From: Intoshia linei
Taxonomy: Eukaryota; Orthonectida; Rhopaluridae
Assembly: GCA_001642005.1 (NCBI GenBank)
Contig: LWCA01000171.1
Location: 1 to 44,589 of the forward strand
DNA: 44,589 nt
Direction of reading: 5' to 3'
Position 1 is the stretch's first letter. Each line of letters opens with the position of its first letter. The notes beneath the pieces were generated by a model. That model saw nothing but the letters and a program-made list of their open reading frames with translations. It was not told the DNA's origin and searched no databases. A program made the translations under genes and the position numbers. Of this stretch, positions 12,801 to 25,552 are shown in pieces.

Positions 12801-15800
12801 TATCATCTTTATCAATAAATGACTATATCTGACTAATATCAAAAACACATAGACCGAGAGGCACAGTCTTCTGGAAACTGTTACTTTATATAAGTTAGGA
12901 TAATGTGAAAAAATATATTCTTGGGAACGTGCACAATCGGTAAAACTAGCTACTGATGGTATGAAGTAAAAAACAGATAAGCTAGTTTGACAATATATCA
13001 ATTTTCAATGTTCGGAGAATGTATTTACATGTCATATTAGTAATCTTAACTAAGAAGGGCACAACATATCCACTTATCTTGTAATTCCGAAATTAATTTG
13101 TCCTTTTAATCATTATGATTGAATCCCTAAAGTACCTGACTGTATTTTGTGTAACACTAATTTTCATAATCTGTCTCATTTTTATATTTAATTATATTTT
13201 ATCATAGGGTGCCATATTTTTATTTTGCAAGGCACGAATTGAACTGACAAGTAGACATATAGAAAAGGTAATATACTTGATATTAGAGATGAGCAATTTG
13301 TTTGGTTTCAAAGTTTATATTTTGGCGTTAAATAAATCATGATTTGTTACCTCAATTTGATTATTTATTAATAGTATATTAGGCCATTAGATTATATTAT
13401 GATTCTCTAAAATCTCAAAATACATCGAAATCGTTACATTGCATTTGTTATTGGGAGCTCATGTGGATTTATTCGTTTATAATTATGTTAATTAATCTAT
13501 AAATATTTCTAGTTTACGATGTGATTGGTTTATAGCTGTTAAATTTGCAGATAGACTTGTTCAATTCAGTTCTTGGAGCAAGATAACTTACTGTTATTTG
13601 GAAGCTATTTTCCTTTTGCAGTCGGATGATCAATCCCAATCTGTTGTCAATAAAATTAAAAAATTGATGGAGTAATTTATTACTAGGAAATAGTTATAAT
13701 AATTATTTTAGCATGATCGGTTAAGTATTGCTAATCACAATACTTTGTCGTGTCACAATTTGTGACATGGTTTTTTTAATTTTTGAAATTTAGTCATTTT
13801 AAATTGCAACTTGCAACCTGTTTTAGAATTCAAGAATGATTATATAATATTTATATCATCTTTTTGTAATGGATTTTGTACGTATACGTTAATGTACTGT
13901 AAGGGTAAGGTACATACAATCGAGAAAAATAATATTTTTTCAATTAATGAATTAATTATTTCGATTATAATTATAAATATTACGATTAATCCCTTTTTAA
14001 TTAATCAGAATTATTTGAAAAACGTTTTTTCACTTTTTCGAATAATTAGGAACAGGGATTGGAATTAATTGATTGCAACCAATTTAATTGCAATTAATTG
14101 GTAAATGAAAAAATATTTTTCAATTAATTGCTATATGAAAAAAAATTCAATTAATTGAAGATTGATAACAATATCATAATCATTTTTAAAAAACTGTGAT
14201 GTGGTTATAATGAATACTAGGATACTGTTTGTTCGAAGTAGATAAAAGTCAAGCTAGTAGGTTAAATGCATCATTTTTCTGTTCATTAATTAATTTTTCA
14301 TTTAACTATTGGTCAATAAAAGGATTCAATTTATATTATTTCAGTTATATGAAAAAAACCAATTATTTTCAATCCCTGATTAGGACTGCCTAATAGGAAA
14401 AAATAAACTCAACTGAATAAGCAAAAACCGATCAAATTCTTAGATACTATTATATCGTACAATGTATAAAAACACAATAAATTAACGGGGTTCATGTAGA
14501 CCCCAGGGATTCACAGAAGTTTTTGGATCCATGAAAAATTTTATAGTAAAATTATTTAGAGAAATAAATAAGTGAAAAAAGTTATTTCGGCAATGATAGT
14601 AAATATTTCTAATTAACGTCATCTAAATTAATATTTTTTTTTCACTACGACTAAATTTAAGTGAATTTTTTAATTATTCCGTATAAACGTAAAAACAATA
14701 ATCCTGTATCCTTTACTTATACATGAATGTTATGTATAAAATTGAATGTCTGTGTATGTTATACCGTATATTAAAAAAATTGGCAGTCGTAGAATTTCTA
14801 ATATAGTTTGTCCTGGTGCGTGTTTATATCTATTTTTAAGTTTCCGAGTTTAAGTTCTTACGGGACAACCCAATTTGCCTTTTTGTTTAAAAATAAAATT
14901 ATCCTAAAAATGTATAAAACAAAAATTCTGGGATAGTTTTTAAAATCATTAGCATTATAATAAATGGCAACCTCAAAAAAGTGTAGTTTCACGACCAAAA
15001 CCCAAGATTGTGAATTATTGTTATTGACTGGTTTATATATTTGCAATTGAAACATATTTTTATTTGGTCATTCTTATTGTAGCTTATTGATTGCATTTTA
15101 TCTTGTAAATAAAAATACATACATACAAATACTTGTAAATAGTGATATACATGTGTATTATACCTTGTCAAATTTAGATATATTCCATTGAAAAGACGTA
15201 AAATTGCAGGAAAATCCATCCCATCCGAAAAATTTATCATTCAAAAAACTGAAAGACACAATTCTGGATCTAAATTACCTGTACCAGCCATCGTAATCAT
15301 TTAAAATTAGTTTCATATTATTTACTTGCTTGACTTTTTTATACTTATAGTTTTCACCGGGAATGTCTAGATTTATAGGGTTGAAATTTTGTATCTATAT
15401 CAACTGGAATAATCTGTATCATAATATTCTTTTTTCTGTTTTATAATTCTAGGATCGTTAATTATTTGAAATTTTTTGTTTTACATGATAGTTTTTGTGT
15501 TAATAAAATAATTTTCAAATAAAAAAATCAATACTAAAGTGTTTTTTAATCGTGAAGGAATCACTTTTTCGATTTAAATTTTTTGAGTGTATTAACTTGA
15601 TATAACTGTATCAGCTGTAATTTTAAAAATAAAATTCTAGGACTTTTCATTTTATAAAGAGTAATGTGTTGTTTTGATTGTAAAATGTATTTTTTTGAGG
15701 TTGCGATTATAATGATGATTATCATTCTAACAATTTTCCCAGAATTTATGTTTTATCAAATTTTGGGAGTTTTTTCATTTTTAATAAAAAGGGTAATTAG

Positions 15801-18046
15801 GGGTTTTTACCATGAAGATATACGTTTCTGAGGTTGAGATTTACGACAATGTTAATGAATTTCCAACTACAACTACAAGAATGTATGTTTTTCTCACTGA
15901 AGGATTAAATTTCGGAAATGAAACTTAAATATAAACATTGCCTGCAAAAAACTATTAAAAATTGAGTTATACGACTGTTAATTTTTTAAATAAACAGTAA
16001 CACACATGCATTCAATTTTATATAAGTAAAGGATGGAATAATAGTTTTACGATGCTAGCGAGAGTGATATTTATATCAAATTATTTATTCACAAATTTAT
16101 TTATTTACGTGGCTGATCAATAAAGCGGATTGAATTCGTGTTATCGTTTTTTTAATGATTATCGTTAGTCATGTGACATTAAATTCCTTTTCAATTAATT
16201 TACTCAGGGAGTACCTGAAATACCAATGTCCATATATCATATAAATAGTTTTATTATACCGGTATATTATATATAGGAATTTATCATCTCATAATTTGTA
16301 TACTCACTAAAAACTTTGAAAATTGCACTTTAATTCGTTGCATCCGTTTTCTACATACGTTAGGTTGAAAAAATATTAGTTTCAAACTTTATAATTGATA
16401 CAATTTAGGAAATGATGTACCTCTGGAACCAATTAGAAATGATTAAAGACAATTCAAAGCTAATTGATTCATTTTTAAATATCATAAAAAAAGAAAGAAA
16501 ATTAAACGATATCAATGATAAATATTATTACGATAATCTAGCTTTATTGGATTTACTCACTGGAGTTTGTCTCAGATTAAGTGGGGACACACACGGAGCA
16601 AAAAAATATTTTATTAGCGCCGCAACTGGGTAATGTTTTAAAATTTACATAATATCGATGAGTTGAATTGTTATTATTCTAAATAAGTGGTGCGAAACGG
16701 GAAATTATTACCAGGTCAGTCGTTTTTAATGAAACTGATTTAAGATATTTTTATTTTAAAATTTCACTTCTATTTGAGTATATTGAATGGTGCGTGACCA
16801 GTTCAACAATTAATAATGCTGCTTCCATTTAAAAAATATTTCTCAACTACATTTGTAGTGTACCACAAAAAATTGAAAACAAGCTATATACCATTTCACA
16901 GAGGGTCAGTTACATCAGTTGGTTCTGATTTGTACCGAAAATACTTTTTTTCTTAAATTTTTACTAAATATTTTGTATTTTGTTATTTACCTGTGCGCCA
17001 AAATTTTTTAATTACTTTCAACAGCACCCATTTAGTGATTGTTCCGGGAAAAAATTGAGACATACCTGTATTTGATTTATGTTTGTTATTACTATGAAAA
17101 TATGATTATATTATAATATTTAAAATTTACCATTTCAAAAATCCCACCACTAATAAAATTTAATCAAAAATACCATTGCAAGCCCTCATGGAAAAATTGA
17201 CTTACACCGATATTCTTTTCAAAAATCCAATTTTACGAAATCTTATGAAAAAAATCCACTTCATCAAACCACAAATAAAAAAATAAAATATATTTTTTTA
17301 AAACCTCTTATTCCAACCACAAATTACTAACGCTTAAGGGAATTATCTTCTTTTTCCAATATTATTTTGAAAAATATTATGAGTTGTTACGAACTGGAAC
17401 GCTATCATCAATATTGTTAAAATTGAAGAAATTTATCTACTGCTTCTAATTTCGTTACAAAACGTAGAACGCGTTTAAAAGACGAATCTATCAATATTAT
17501 GTGTGTTTTGAAACACTTTTTAAACAATCTAAAATAAATAATTTTTTTTCTAATTAAATTTGTAAATTTCAATCTAGATTCGTGTTATTTCACTAATTAA
17601 ATTTCTTTTTGTTTCTAAAATTAATTAAAGTCTCTAAAATTTTTAATGCTTCTATATTATATATGAATCAAAATTTTTTATTTGACGCGGGAAATTTGAT
17701 TTTTAATTTCCCGGAAATCACAATCACTACACCCATTGTAAAAAAGATTGAGAACTTTTTGTAAATTTTAAAGTATACAATGTCTCATAATTTAATATAT
17801 ATTTTTTTAGTAACAAAAAAATTACTGACACTTATATTGCACCATATTCTTTATTTGAATTAGCAAAACTTTACCTACAAGATGACACTGAAAGTGGTAT
17901 TGATCAAGCCTATGATTGTTACAACCAAGCAGCGTATTTTTATGTTTATTTTTATATTTTTGATTTATAGAGCTCATTCCAATTTTGCCTTACAGTCGCG
18001 TTTATTTTTTCGAATGAAGGCTTTTAAAACCAAATTGGAATTATAA
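9854..18046 (+). CDS. TTC39: Tetratricopeptide repeat protein 39 (TTC39 family), 16 exons, 596 aa
   Basis: Member of the TTC39/IML2-like family of alpha-helical TPR proteins; vertebrate paralogues are linked to lipid metabolism, but the biochemical role is unclear. Exons: 9854-9883, 9923-9960, 9999-10232, 10286-10355, 10425-10518, 10563-10695, 12168-12267, 12301-12366, 12427-12606, 13208-13267, 13383-13474, 13513-13671, 15178-15292, 16409-16629, 17811-17933, 17971-18046. All phases agree. Landmarks: EEAHAELCYAE, LVSLLPNKVLRLFKFIG, GAIFLFCKARIE, ICYWELMW, KIAGKSIPSEKF, EMMYLWNQ and a C-terminal TPR pair. These match the family along its whole length, and the total length is normal. Large introns (after exons 6, 9, 12, 13 and 14) hold hAT MITEs and families A, B and C; the small ones are 33-55 bp. 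A polyadenylation signal overlaps 18049-18054. The A/B/C subtype cannot be assigned. Confidence 0.92.
10714..10842 (-). repeat. Dispersed repeat family B, copy 2 (inverted)
   Basis: Reverse-complement copy of the family B end, including the AGAGCTAGG core, in TTC39 intron 6. A hAT MITE at 10843-11796 interrupts it. The uninterrupted homologous junction is readable in copy 3 near 36890. Confidence 0.7.
10843..11796. mobile_element. hAT-type MITE carrying a nested family A repeat
   Basis: The left end is AGTGGTTCCCAAAC and the right end is its inverted form (CAGTGCTTCCCAAATGG on the opposite strand). The flanking 8-mers CCTTTAAA and CCTTAGAA agree at six of eight positions, consistent with an aged target duplication. 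There is no transposase. Family A sequence occupies about 11040-11460 inside it. Confidence 0.75.
11040..11460 (+). repeat. Dispersed repeat family A copy
   Basis: About 420 bp that closely matches 38520-38935. It contains two diverged internal units of about 135 bp, each with a GGGTAATTGGGGTTTTTGACC-like core, and ends with a conserved segment of the type ATTCTAAAACTAGTAGTTAT. Confidence 0.75.
14860..16040. repeat. Dispersed repeat family A copies flanking a TTC39 exon
   Basis: Family A sequence lies inverted at about 14860-15030 and direct at about 15320-16040. The conserved TTC39 exon 15178-15292 sits between them. Family-typical words include CCCAGAATTTATGTTTTAT and GAGGTTGAGATTTA. The ends are approximate. 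Confidence 0.65.
16930..17390 (+). repeat. Dispersed repeat family C fragment in TTC39 intron 14
   Basis: Segments such as AAAATTTAATCAAAAATACC, GGAAAAATTGA and ATGAAAAAAATCCACTT match family C copies at 42120-42300 and 43040-43150. There are no recognisable ends. Confidence 0.5.
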
Positions 18047-19444
18047 AAAATAAAATTTTTATCATTAACTTATTTGTTCACTAATGGTTTATATGTCATT
18101 AAGTCATAGAGTACTTCTCGCTTTCATACTCAATCCACTTTCTCATTTTGATGAGTCTTACCTTTAAATGAATAAAAGGTTAGTAGTATTCGTGTATGGG
18201 CTTCTAATTGTATAAAATAATATAATATTTCGTAAGTATAATACTTTAAAATGAACCGATGGGTGGTACCTTTATTTACCCTTACCCTTATTATTATTTT
18301 TAATTATAAAAATTTAACACATTAATGCATACATTCTACCATAATCAAAAATAACACTTAAAATGTCAACAGATTCCTATTATAATCAGTGATCCAAGTC
18401 ATGTGGTCCCTTTAGAGCGTTGGTCTAGAACAGTAGTTGTCATTTTTTTTAGATTCGTTTCTCTGTAATACTGAATTATAATTGAATATATAAAAAATGA
18501 CATATTTTTAGATGTATAACATTTTCTATATTGAGTGTTTCCTTCCCAATGTAAGTCCTTCAGGGTCAAAACTACAAATGACACTTTGTTTTAAAAATGA
18601 AACATTTCCTAAAGTTTTATATAACATACATTTTGTGATAGTTTTTAAAATCATGAATGGAAACCTCATAAAGTGCATTTTCACGAGAAATACCTAGATT
18701 ACCGCCTTAACGGTCAAAAAAGCACTTTAGTGTTTATTTTTTTTTTTGATTTCTAAATATTTTAAAAAAATAAAAAATGTGAAATAATTAACCATCCGAA
18801 AATTACAAAAAAAGATTATTCTGATACAGCTTATTCCAGTTTATATAAATACAATAGTGAAAACTCAGAAATCTACGTATTCCCGGTGAAAAATAATATA
18901 TTATCAATATCTTTATTTTAATGTTAAAAAAAAAGCATTTTAAATAATATAGCAAAATTGCCATAAGGTAGACGATTCACCCATCGTTGAGAACGACTAG
19001 CGAGAATCTAGATATTTATATATCTTTATCAGTTAATTAGATAAAAATAGTCGTAATTAATTTAAAATTGAGTTTTTATATTAAAAGCTATTATCAAGTA
19101 AAATTAACGTTCAATTATGAAAAAAATAATAATTATTATAAAAAGAAAATCAGACATAAATTAAAAATATTTTAGTGTATTGGATGTATAATTCGCATTT
19201 ACAAGTGTAAATATGGACTAAGTTAAAACGATATTACACTACTACTTCTATAGGATTCCTAGTAGGAATTTTCTACTGAAAGATCATAAAAATAAAATCC
19301 ATCCTCATTACCATAGTTTAGTTTATTTGGATACTACAAATATTTGTATAAATAAAAATTGGCGCAAATGTTTACGATAAGAATGTTATCATAGCAATCA
19401 TTTACAATACAATCAATAATTACATTCGATATCATTGCGATTTA
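18047..19444. other. TTC39-STAG intergenic region with inverted family A and a family C end
   Basis: About 18500-18910 is an inverted family A copy, recognisable by TACAGCTTATTCCAGTTTAT and GTGAAAACTCAGAAATCTAC-like words. About 18960-19010 resembles the right end of family C (CGTTGAGAACGACTAG). I see no gene; the remainder is AT-rich sequence upstream of STAG. Confidence 0.55.
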
Positions 19445-22400
19445 ATGTCAGAAACTAGATTAACTCGTTGTAGAAAGCGAAAACTGGAAGAATTAAACGA
19501 ATGCAGTCTCATGGATAAAAGCATTTTGGAAAATAACTTGAATACTAGCAAAGGTAATTTTATGAAATTAGTAACTTGTTTAATTTTGTACATACCATTA
19601 AGTTAGGGATTAACAAACTAATTAGCAATTACATTGAACATTGCTAATTTAAAATTTTTAGAAATGCTGTTGAATGGATCAAAACGTTTAAAGCGTACAT
19701 CAAAAGCGAGATTAAATGAAATATCAACAGATGAAAAATTTGTAAAAAATTCTATAAAAACACCCAAAACTGATTGTAAAAATTCCCAAAAAAAGTATCT
19801 TGATACAATATATGAAGATTTTGTAAAAAAAGGAACAAATACCAAAAAAATTGTAAATAGCATTGTCAACATGTATAAAAAAGACAAGGATAAAGCATTA
19901 TTGTCGGTTGTTCACTACTTTTTCAGAATAGCCGGTGGAATTAAAGTAATAACATTAGACATGTTGAAAACTATGGCGGTACCTGAATTGGTGCAGAAAC
20001 TTACCGTAAATTATGAAGAACAAGATGGATATTATCCAATTGTTTCAAATTTAACAAAATGGAAGGGCGTACGAAAAAACATTTCTGCATTTTGTTCTGA
20101 CTTGATTGAAGCTATTAAACATGAAATTTTATTTGATAAATACTTTGTCAAACAAATTTTGTCTATTTTGATGGGAATGACAGATTCCCAAGTTCGTGCT
20201 TTTCGGCATTCCAGTACTTTTTATTGTATGAAACTAATGACTCCGATGGTGAAAATTAAATGCGCTATGAAAAAAAAAATTGACTTGTCCTCCCAATCTA
20301 ACAGTTCCTTTTCGAACATTGAAAATTTGAAACGTTCTAGAGAAGATTTGAAAATTAATTTTGATATACTCGATGCTTACATCAACTGCATATTTCAAGG
20401 GGTTTTTGTAAACAGATATAGAGATTCCGTTTCCGATATTCGTTCAATTTGCATAGCTGAAATGGAACGTTGGATGGAATATGACCGATCAGAGTATTTG
20501 CAAGATTCATATCTGAAATATATAGGTTGGTTGCTGTTCGATAAAAGTGGTACAGTTAGACAAACGGCTTTACACGTTTTACATTACGTTTACAGTGATC
20601 CCAAAAATGTTAAGCTGTTATCCTTATTTTCCATGAGATTTAAGGATAGGTTCTTGGATATGATTTTAGACAAAGATAATTTTGTTAGGGTTGAATCAGT
20701 TTCAATTGTTACTCACATTATCGCACATTCACCAAATTTACTTTCGGATGATGACATAACTGGAATAATCAACCTAATTTATGTATCTCAACGCAATTTA
20801 GCTGTAGCTGCCGCAAATTTTTTGGATATTTATATAAAAAATATGATTTCATTAGAATGCGACGATTTAGACGAATCTATAAACCAATCAATTGATTCTG
20901 AAGGCGATGTAAGTTCCAAAAAAGATAAATTTGACACTTTTTATATTAAAAAGTTGATCAAATTTCTAGTTCAACATGGTCTTCCCTCACACACTTCATA
21001 TTTTGTCGACAGCATTTTAACTAATAATGATCAATTGATCAGATGGCATATTTTTATGAATCTCATCTTGGGTGAAAATACATTTGGAATTAAACTGTCT
21101 GATGCTGAAGAAATTCAAATTTTTGAAATTTTATACTGGTCTCTATATCAATCAACTACTGGTAATCAACCTGCTAACCGATCTGGCCAAAAACGCGCTC
21201 AAACTGCTAAAGATCAAAAAAGAATGCTAAAAAATAATGAAAACTTTTGCATTCAATTATTACCTCACGTTGAAAAACTTATTCTCATGTATTCCAATGA
21301 ACTCTCTATAATCACCAACATTATTAAAATTTTAATCCTCTGTAATCTTGATTATTGTCACATGTACACACAAAATATTTCACAAATTTTCAAAAAAATT
21401 AAGAAAACTATTTATTTGCACAACAATCAAAATCTCAACTATGCAGTAATCAATTTTATCAATCATTTAACTAATTCCAAAAATATTATTCAAGACCGCG
21501 CTACCAGTTTTAAACATTTGTTGATACAGGAATTTAAGAATAATTTTTATCAATTACAGCTCAAAATTAAAAATATTTATAATTCATCTTCAAATAAGGA
21601 ACAACAATATAGTGAATTGGAAAAATTAAAGTATGATTTGACTTCTTCTCTCAATAGAATAAAGTGTTTGGGTAAAAGTTTTAATATTTTTGAAAAAAAT
21701 CTTTTTGAATGTGTCATGTTTATTATGGATCTCGAATTTAATGATAAGGAATGGCAAGATGTTAATATTTTTTAACAATATTTTATTTAAATTTAGATTT
21801 TTTGTGATTGTATCAAAATTTGTCATATGAGTTTGTGTTGGGCTAGGTATGAAATGGAGTCTAATGAAGATGGTGTAATGTTTTTTTATATTTATAACTT
21901 ATTTAAGGCCGAATTAAATAAGTTCACGGGAAATTTTTTGAATCATCTGGCAAATTTTTATATAAAAAACTTTTTTCTGTTAAGTGTTTATATGGATTGG
22001 GTAAATTGGAAAAGGATTTTATATATGTTGTTTATGAAATTCTATTTTTACGTTGTAAAATTTGATAGAAAAAAGGTTCAAATTGTTATCTATTTTTAAA
22101 TCCGGAACCAGCAAAAATGTGACCGGCAGCAACCGGTTTCCCACTTTTACTTGATCTACGATATATACAGGCTAATTACTCGTTAACGAGGAATTTTTTA
22201 TAAATAATGTATACATTAAAATAGTTATTCCCGATTGGGGTTCGTGAGATTCAAATAAAATATAGAAAAATTTTTATCAACTTTTGTTAGGAGAAAATCC
22301 CACTTTTATAAGAAATTTTCCTACATTACCTATTAATAAGTAGACCCGGGCTCCCCTCTCCACAACCCTGATTAGTTCAAAACGTAGTTCCACATTTTAT

Positions 22401-23696
22401 AGTCGAATATTACTTATATGTATATAAACCTTATAGTGCACAATATATAAATATAATAATGTATGAATTAGGAAATCATCATATTTTTATCGAATAATGT
22501 TGGTAGATATCTAAAAAGATGTATTCTGTTATGTGAAAGCAAAATAAATACAATATCATGTGAAGTAAAGTTAATTTTAGTATTATTATACTGAATATTA
22601 TAGGCATTTTCGTCGATATGTGATATTATGATAATGTTTCGCTATACTACTGAACCCGACCAGATAAGTAAAATATCTTATGCACCAGATTTTGAATTTC
22701 AAAAGTCCCTTTTATCGTTTGTTAGGATCAACATATTTGATGCAGAAATTGCAAATGATGTGGAATCAGAAGGTAACCATAATTATATGGATAAAATGTG
22801 ACCATTTTGATTTAGATAAACCATTAAAAGATTTACGCCAAGAAAGATCATTTGCAATAAATAATAAAAGGACGTGTCTTGGAGGAATATGCAAAATAAT
22901 AATTTACAATATACTACCCTTCAAACATTCCAGTCTAATAATTAAACACTTTGGAGTGGTATTTAATGAATTGACTTGATTTAAAAAGTTTTTAGTTTTA
23001 TACGTATTACGGAGATATAATTAAGGATTTAATTATAAGATTAAGAGACATTGAACCGGAAGAATTGGCAAAATCTTTTTTTTCTGCATTTAGATCTGTA
23101 TTTTATTTTAAGTCATTTTTAATGTTGCATTTAGTTGTATGAAGATTGTCTCGATTTTCCTAGTGTAAAAACCAAAAAAATTATGAATGTAATATTAACG
23201 TTTTAAATTTTTTATTATTAATAATCTAGAATCTGTCTGGACATTTTATAGCGTGTTTAAACGTTGATTATAAAAAAATTAGAAAACCCATTGTTCTTAT
23301 TCACAGGTAATAAATTTTTAATAATTACTAATCCTAAATTTTAGAAAAATTATATTTTACGCAATTTCGTTTAAAAACGCAGAGGACGAAAAATCAAACA
23401 ATTTAAACATTTTGAGATATTTGGTCCCTTTTTCTCAAAAACTTGTAAAAACTGACAAATCATTTGTGTAATTTAGTCTTTTATATTTTTAAATGTAATT
23501 TAGATTGCATTTACTAATTGATAATATTCCCGATTATTGCACCCAAAAGAAAATGCCAGAGCAATACGAAAGCGTTGAAATGTACAAAAAAAGTTTGGCC
23601 ACTGGATCTATAAAATATCGTGAAGAGTTTGATTTGGTCGATGACGAAGAAAGTACAATTATTAACAATTTATTAGCAAAGGATGAACCTTCTTGA
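19445..23696 (+). CDS. STAG: Cohesin subunit SA/STAG (Scc3 homologue), 10 exons, 1090 aa
   Basis: STAG/Scc3 binds the kleisin RAD21 and DNA in the cohesin ring and is needed for sister-chromatid cohesion. Exons: 19445-19553, 19662-21760, 21797-22000, 22604-22772, 22816-22958, 22996-23097, 23135-23188, 23230-23306, 23345-23467, 23504-23696; all phases join. Visible signatures: MTDSQVRAFRH near residues 210-219, and the stromalin conservative domain about 280-390 (GVFVNRYRDSVSDIRSICIAEM, YLKYIGWLLFDKSGTVRQTA, RFKDRFLDMILDK). C-terminal segments such as ICDIMIMFRY, RTCLGGICKIIIYNI and YYGDIIKDL match family members in order. The long low-complexity tail of vertebrate STAG is absent, so 1090 aa is a compact form. 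Exon 2 can be read on to a stop at 21775, but the GT at 21761 gives the conserved continuation. Intron 3 holds a family C fragment. Confidence 0.93.
22145..22350 (+). repeat. Family C fragment in STAG intron 3
   Basis: The words GTTAACGAGGAATTTTTTAT and GTGAGATTCAAATAAAATAT are shared with copies at 5970-6100, 41550-41650 and 42770-42960. It is non-coding. Confidence 0.7.
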
Positions 23697-23813
23697 TTAA
23701 TGTAAATTTTTGTAATTGTAAATATGTAAAAATTGTACATTCTCTCATGATTAATGTAAATAAATTGATTTTTAATTGTATTAAAAAAATTTTTATAAAA
23801 AACCACGTTTACA

Positions 23814-24977
23814 TTATTCTTCCTAAACTTTAAAATTAACATATAATTTTATTTGTTTTTATAAACTTACATTATAATTTTCAATATCCATTAAATCTAA
23901 AAATTTTTTTTCAATTTTGGTAATCTCTATTTTTGCAAGTTGCCAATATGATTCAATATCTGTCAAACGAGGTTTATATTTTTCATCATCTTTCATGTTC
24001 ATAAACGATAAACACAACTCGCTAAATTTTTTTAATTTGTTGTTTATTAACAATTTGCAATGGCCAACTGCGACCCTAGCATCATCTTTATAGTTGTTGA
24101 TACAAATTGAATTTAAATTTAGGGTAGAAATGTTCAATAAATCTGTGCAATATGATTGTAAATTATTTACAGTTTGCAAGTGTAAATTAATCCAATAGTG
24201 TATATTTTTAACGTCCTTGGTAGTCGTTACGTACAGTTTGCTGTCACTTGATGCTTCAATTTTATTAGATTGCATACTATGAAAGCTATTGATAGGTTTA
24301 TCGAATCTACTGTGAATATCTGAATATGGAATATATCTACCGATTCCATTTGCTAATCTGGTTCGATTTTTGAATTGAGGACATATTTTATGTATTGATT
24401 CAATATTTGGTGTTGATTGAAACATTTCATTTGTAATGTTAGAAATAGGTTCGTTCCCGTTTATAGAACTAATGTTTTTAGAAATGTTGATATTGACACA
24501 TTCATCTGTGTGACCATTTTTGTACATTAAGCTGTTGGAATCATAAGATGGATCGTAACATTTTAAATGAGTGTCTCTTGATGCACTGGATGTCATTGAA
24601 CCGTTCATTGTGTCTAAATTTTGGATTATCATTTTTTAAAAAATAAAAACCTGATTCAGAATTTTTTCCATTCTTTATACCTAGAATGGATCTCATATTT
24701 TTAAAAGATTTTCGTATATTTGAAAAGATGTTGCTTTTAGAATTTTGGATTCCGTTTGAAGTAAATTTTTTTGTATGGCCATTTTCATTTAAAGTCTTAA
24801 TGTTTGGAGGACAAGTTTTGATTTTGGGGTTGAAGTGTAGAGGTGTAGAGTGCTTTACATTTTCATTATTTTGTAATTGATAACTATCGGAATTCAAATA
24901 ACCGTTTTTATTCTTATATTCTTTACAAGTTGATAATTCCTGAATTGAATTGCAACATTTACTATTTAATATGCTAT
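23814..24977 (-). CDS. DLGAP/GKAP-family protein (HURP-like), 5' end not found
   Basis: The C-terminal part is a GKAP/DLGAP homology domain: IHYWINLHLQTVNNLQSYC, then ARVAVGHCKLLINNKLKKFSELC, then DIESYWQLAKIEITKIEKKF. Animal members are either postsynaptic scaffolds (DLGAP1-4) or the mitotic spindle protein DLGAP5/HURP; which type this is cannot be decided. Minus-strand exons: 24977-24651, 24613-23871 and probably a final 23822-23814 adding two Glu codons and a stop. The 36-bp intron 24650-24614 joins the frames exactly. If the last donor GTAAGT at 23870 is not used, translation ends three codons later at 23859 and an AATAAA follows at once. The first visible exon needs one nucleotide from an upstream exon and has no suitable Met, so the N-terminus is missing. 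It is convergent with STAG; the coding ends are about 120 bp apart. Confidence 0.8.
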
Positions 24978-25237
24978 CTAAAATTTATATATTTCAAAAG
25001 AGTAAATAATGGTAAAATTAAAAAATATAGAAGAGACGTTTTCAGCTAATAATTCATTTATTTTTTTAAAAATAAAAGATTTATCTTTAAAATGTTGCTT
25101 GTTTAAATCATAAATAAGATTTACGGAACTGATCAAAATAAAAAATTGTAATTTCTAATTTTTTGTGAATTATGGACCTTGAGGCTCGGAAACACTTAAA
25201 GACAAATAACAATACATTATATATTTTTATCATGTAT

Positions 25238-25552
25238 TCAAAAACCTTCAAATTTAGAATCCACAATATTCTGACGAATTTGATTTTTAATTTCTATAAT
25301 ATTGACATCAATATAGTTTTTAAATGGATTAAGTTTAATTGGAGTTTGGCAATATTTTGTATTAAATTCTGTCGATTCTTTTAAAGCGGGCATAGTGATT
25401 TTGTTATATATACAAATTAATTTTGAAATTTCTAAAAAATTAGATTTAGTAAAAGGATTATAAATTATTCGTAAATATGCAAAATTGGATGAGTGGATTT
25501 TTGCGTCTAAATAGTTTGTTACTAGGATAAGAAAAGTCCAAATATTCCTATA
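25238..25552 (-). other. Unidentified open frame, possible coding exon
   Basis: A minus-strand frame of about 104 codons is open between TGA codons. From residue 54 it contains an ATG (25393) followed by PALKESTEFNTKYCQTPIKL. The composition looks more protein-like than neighbouring frames, and a TTTAG acceptor lies inside it. A second open frame, around SSVNLIYDLNKQHFKDKSF, lies at about 25000-25140. I could not join either to the DLGAP exons in phase. It could be the missing 5' part of that gene, a separate small gene, or chance. Confidence 0.3.

Noticed and set aside
14858-15240. Two minus-strand frames in TTC39 intron 12 and across exon 13
   Set aside because: They overlap the conserved exon 15178-15292 on the other strand and family A repeats.
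21761-21775. STAG appears to stop at 21775, giving a truncated 740-aa protein
   Set aside because: A GT at 21761 and a TTTAG at 21796 join in phase to sequence matching the next STAG block, and seven further exons follow.
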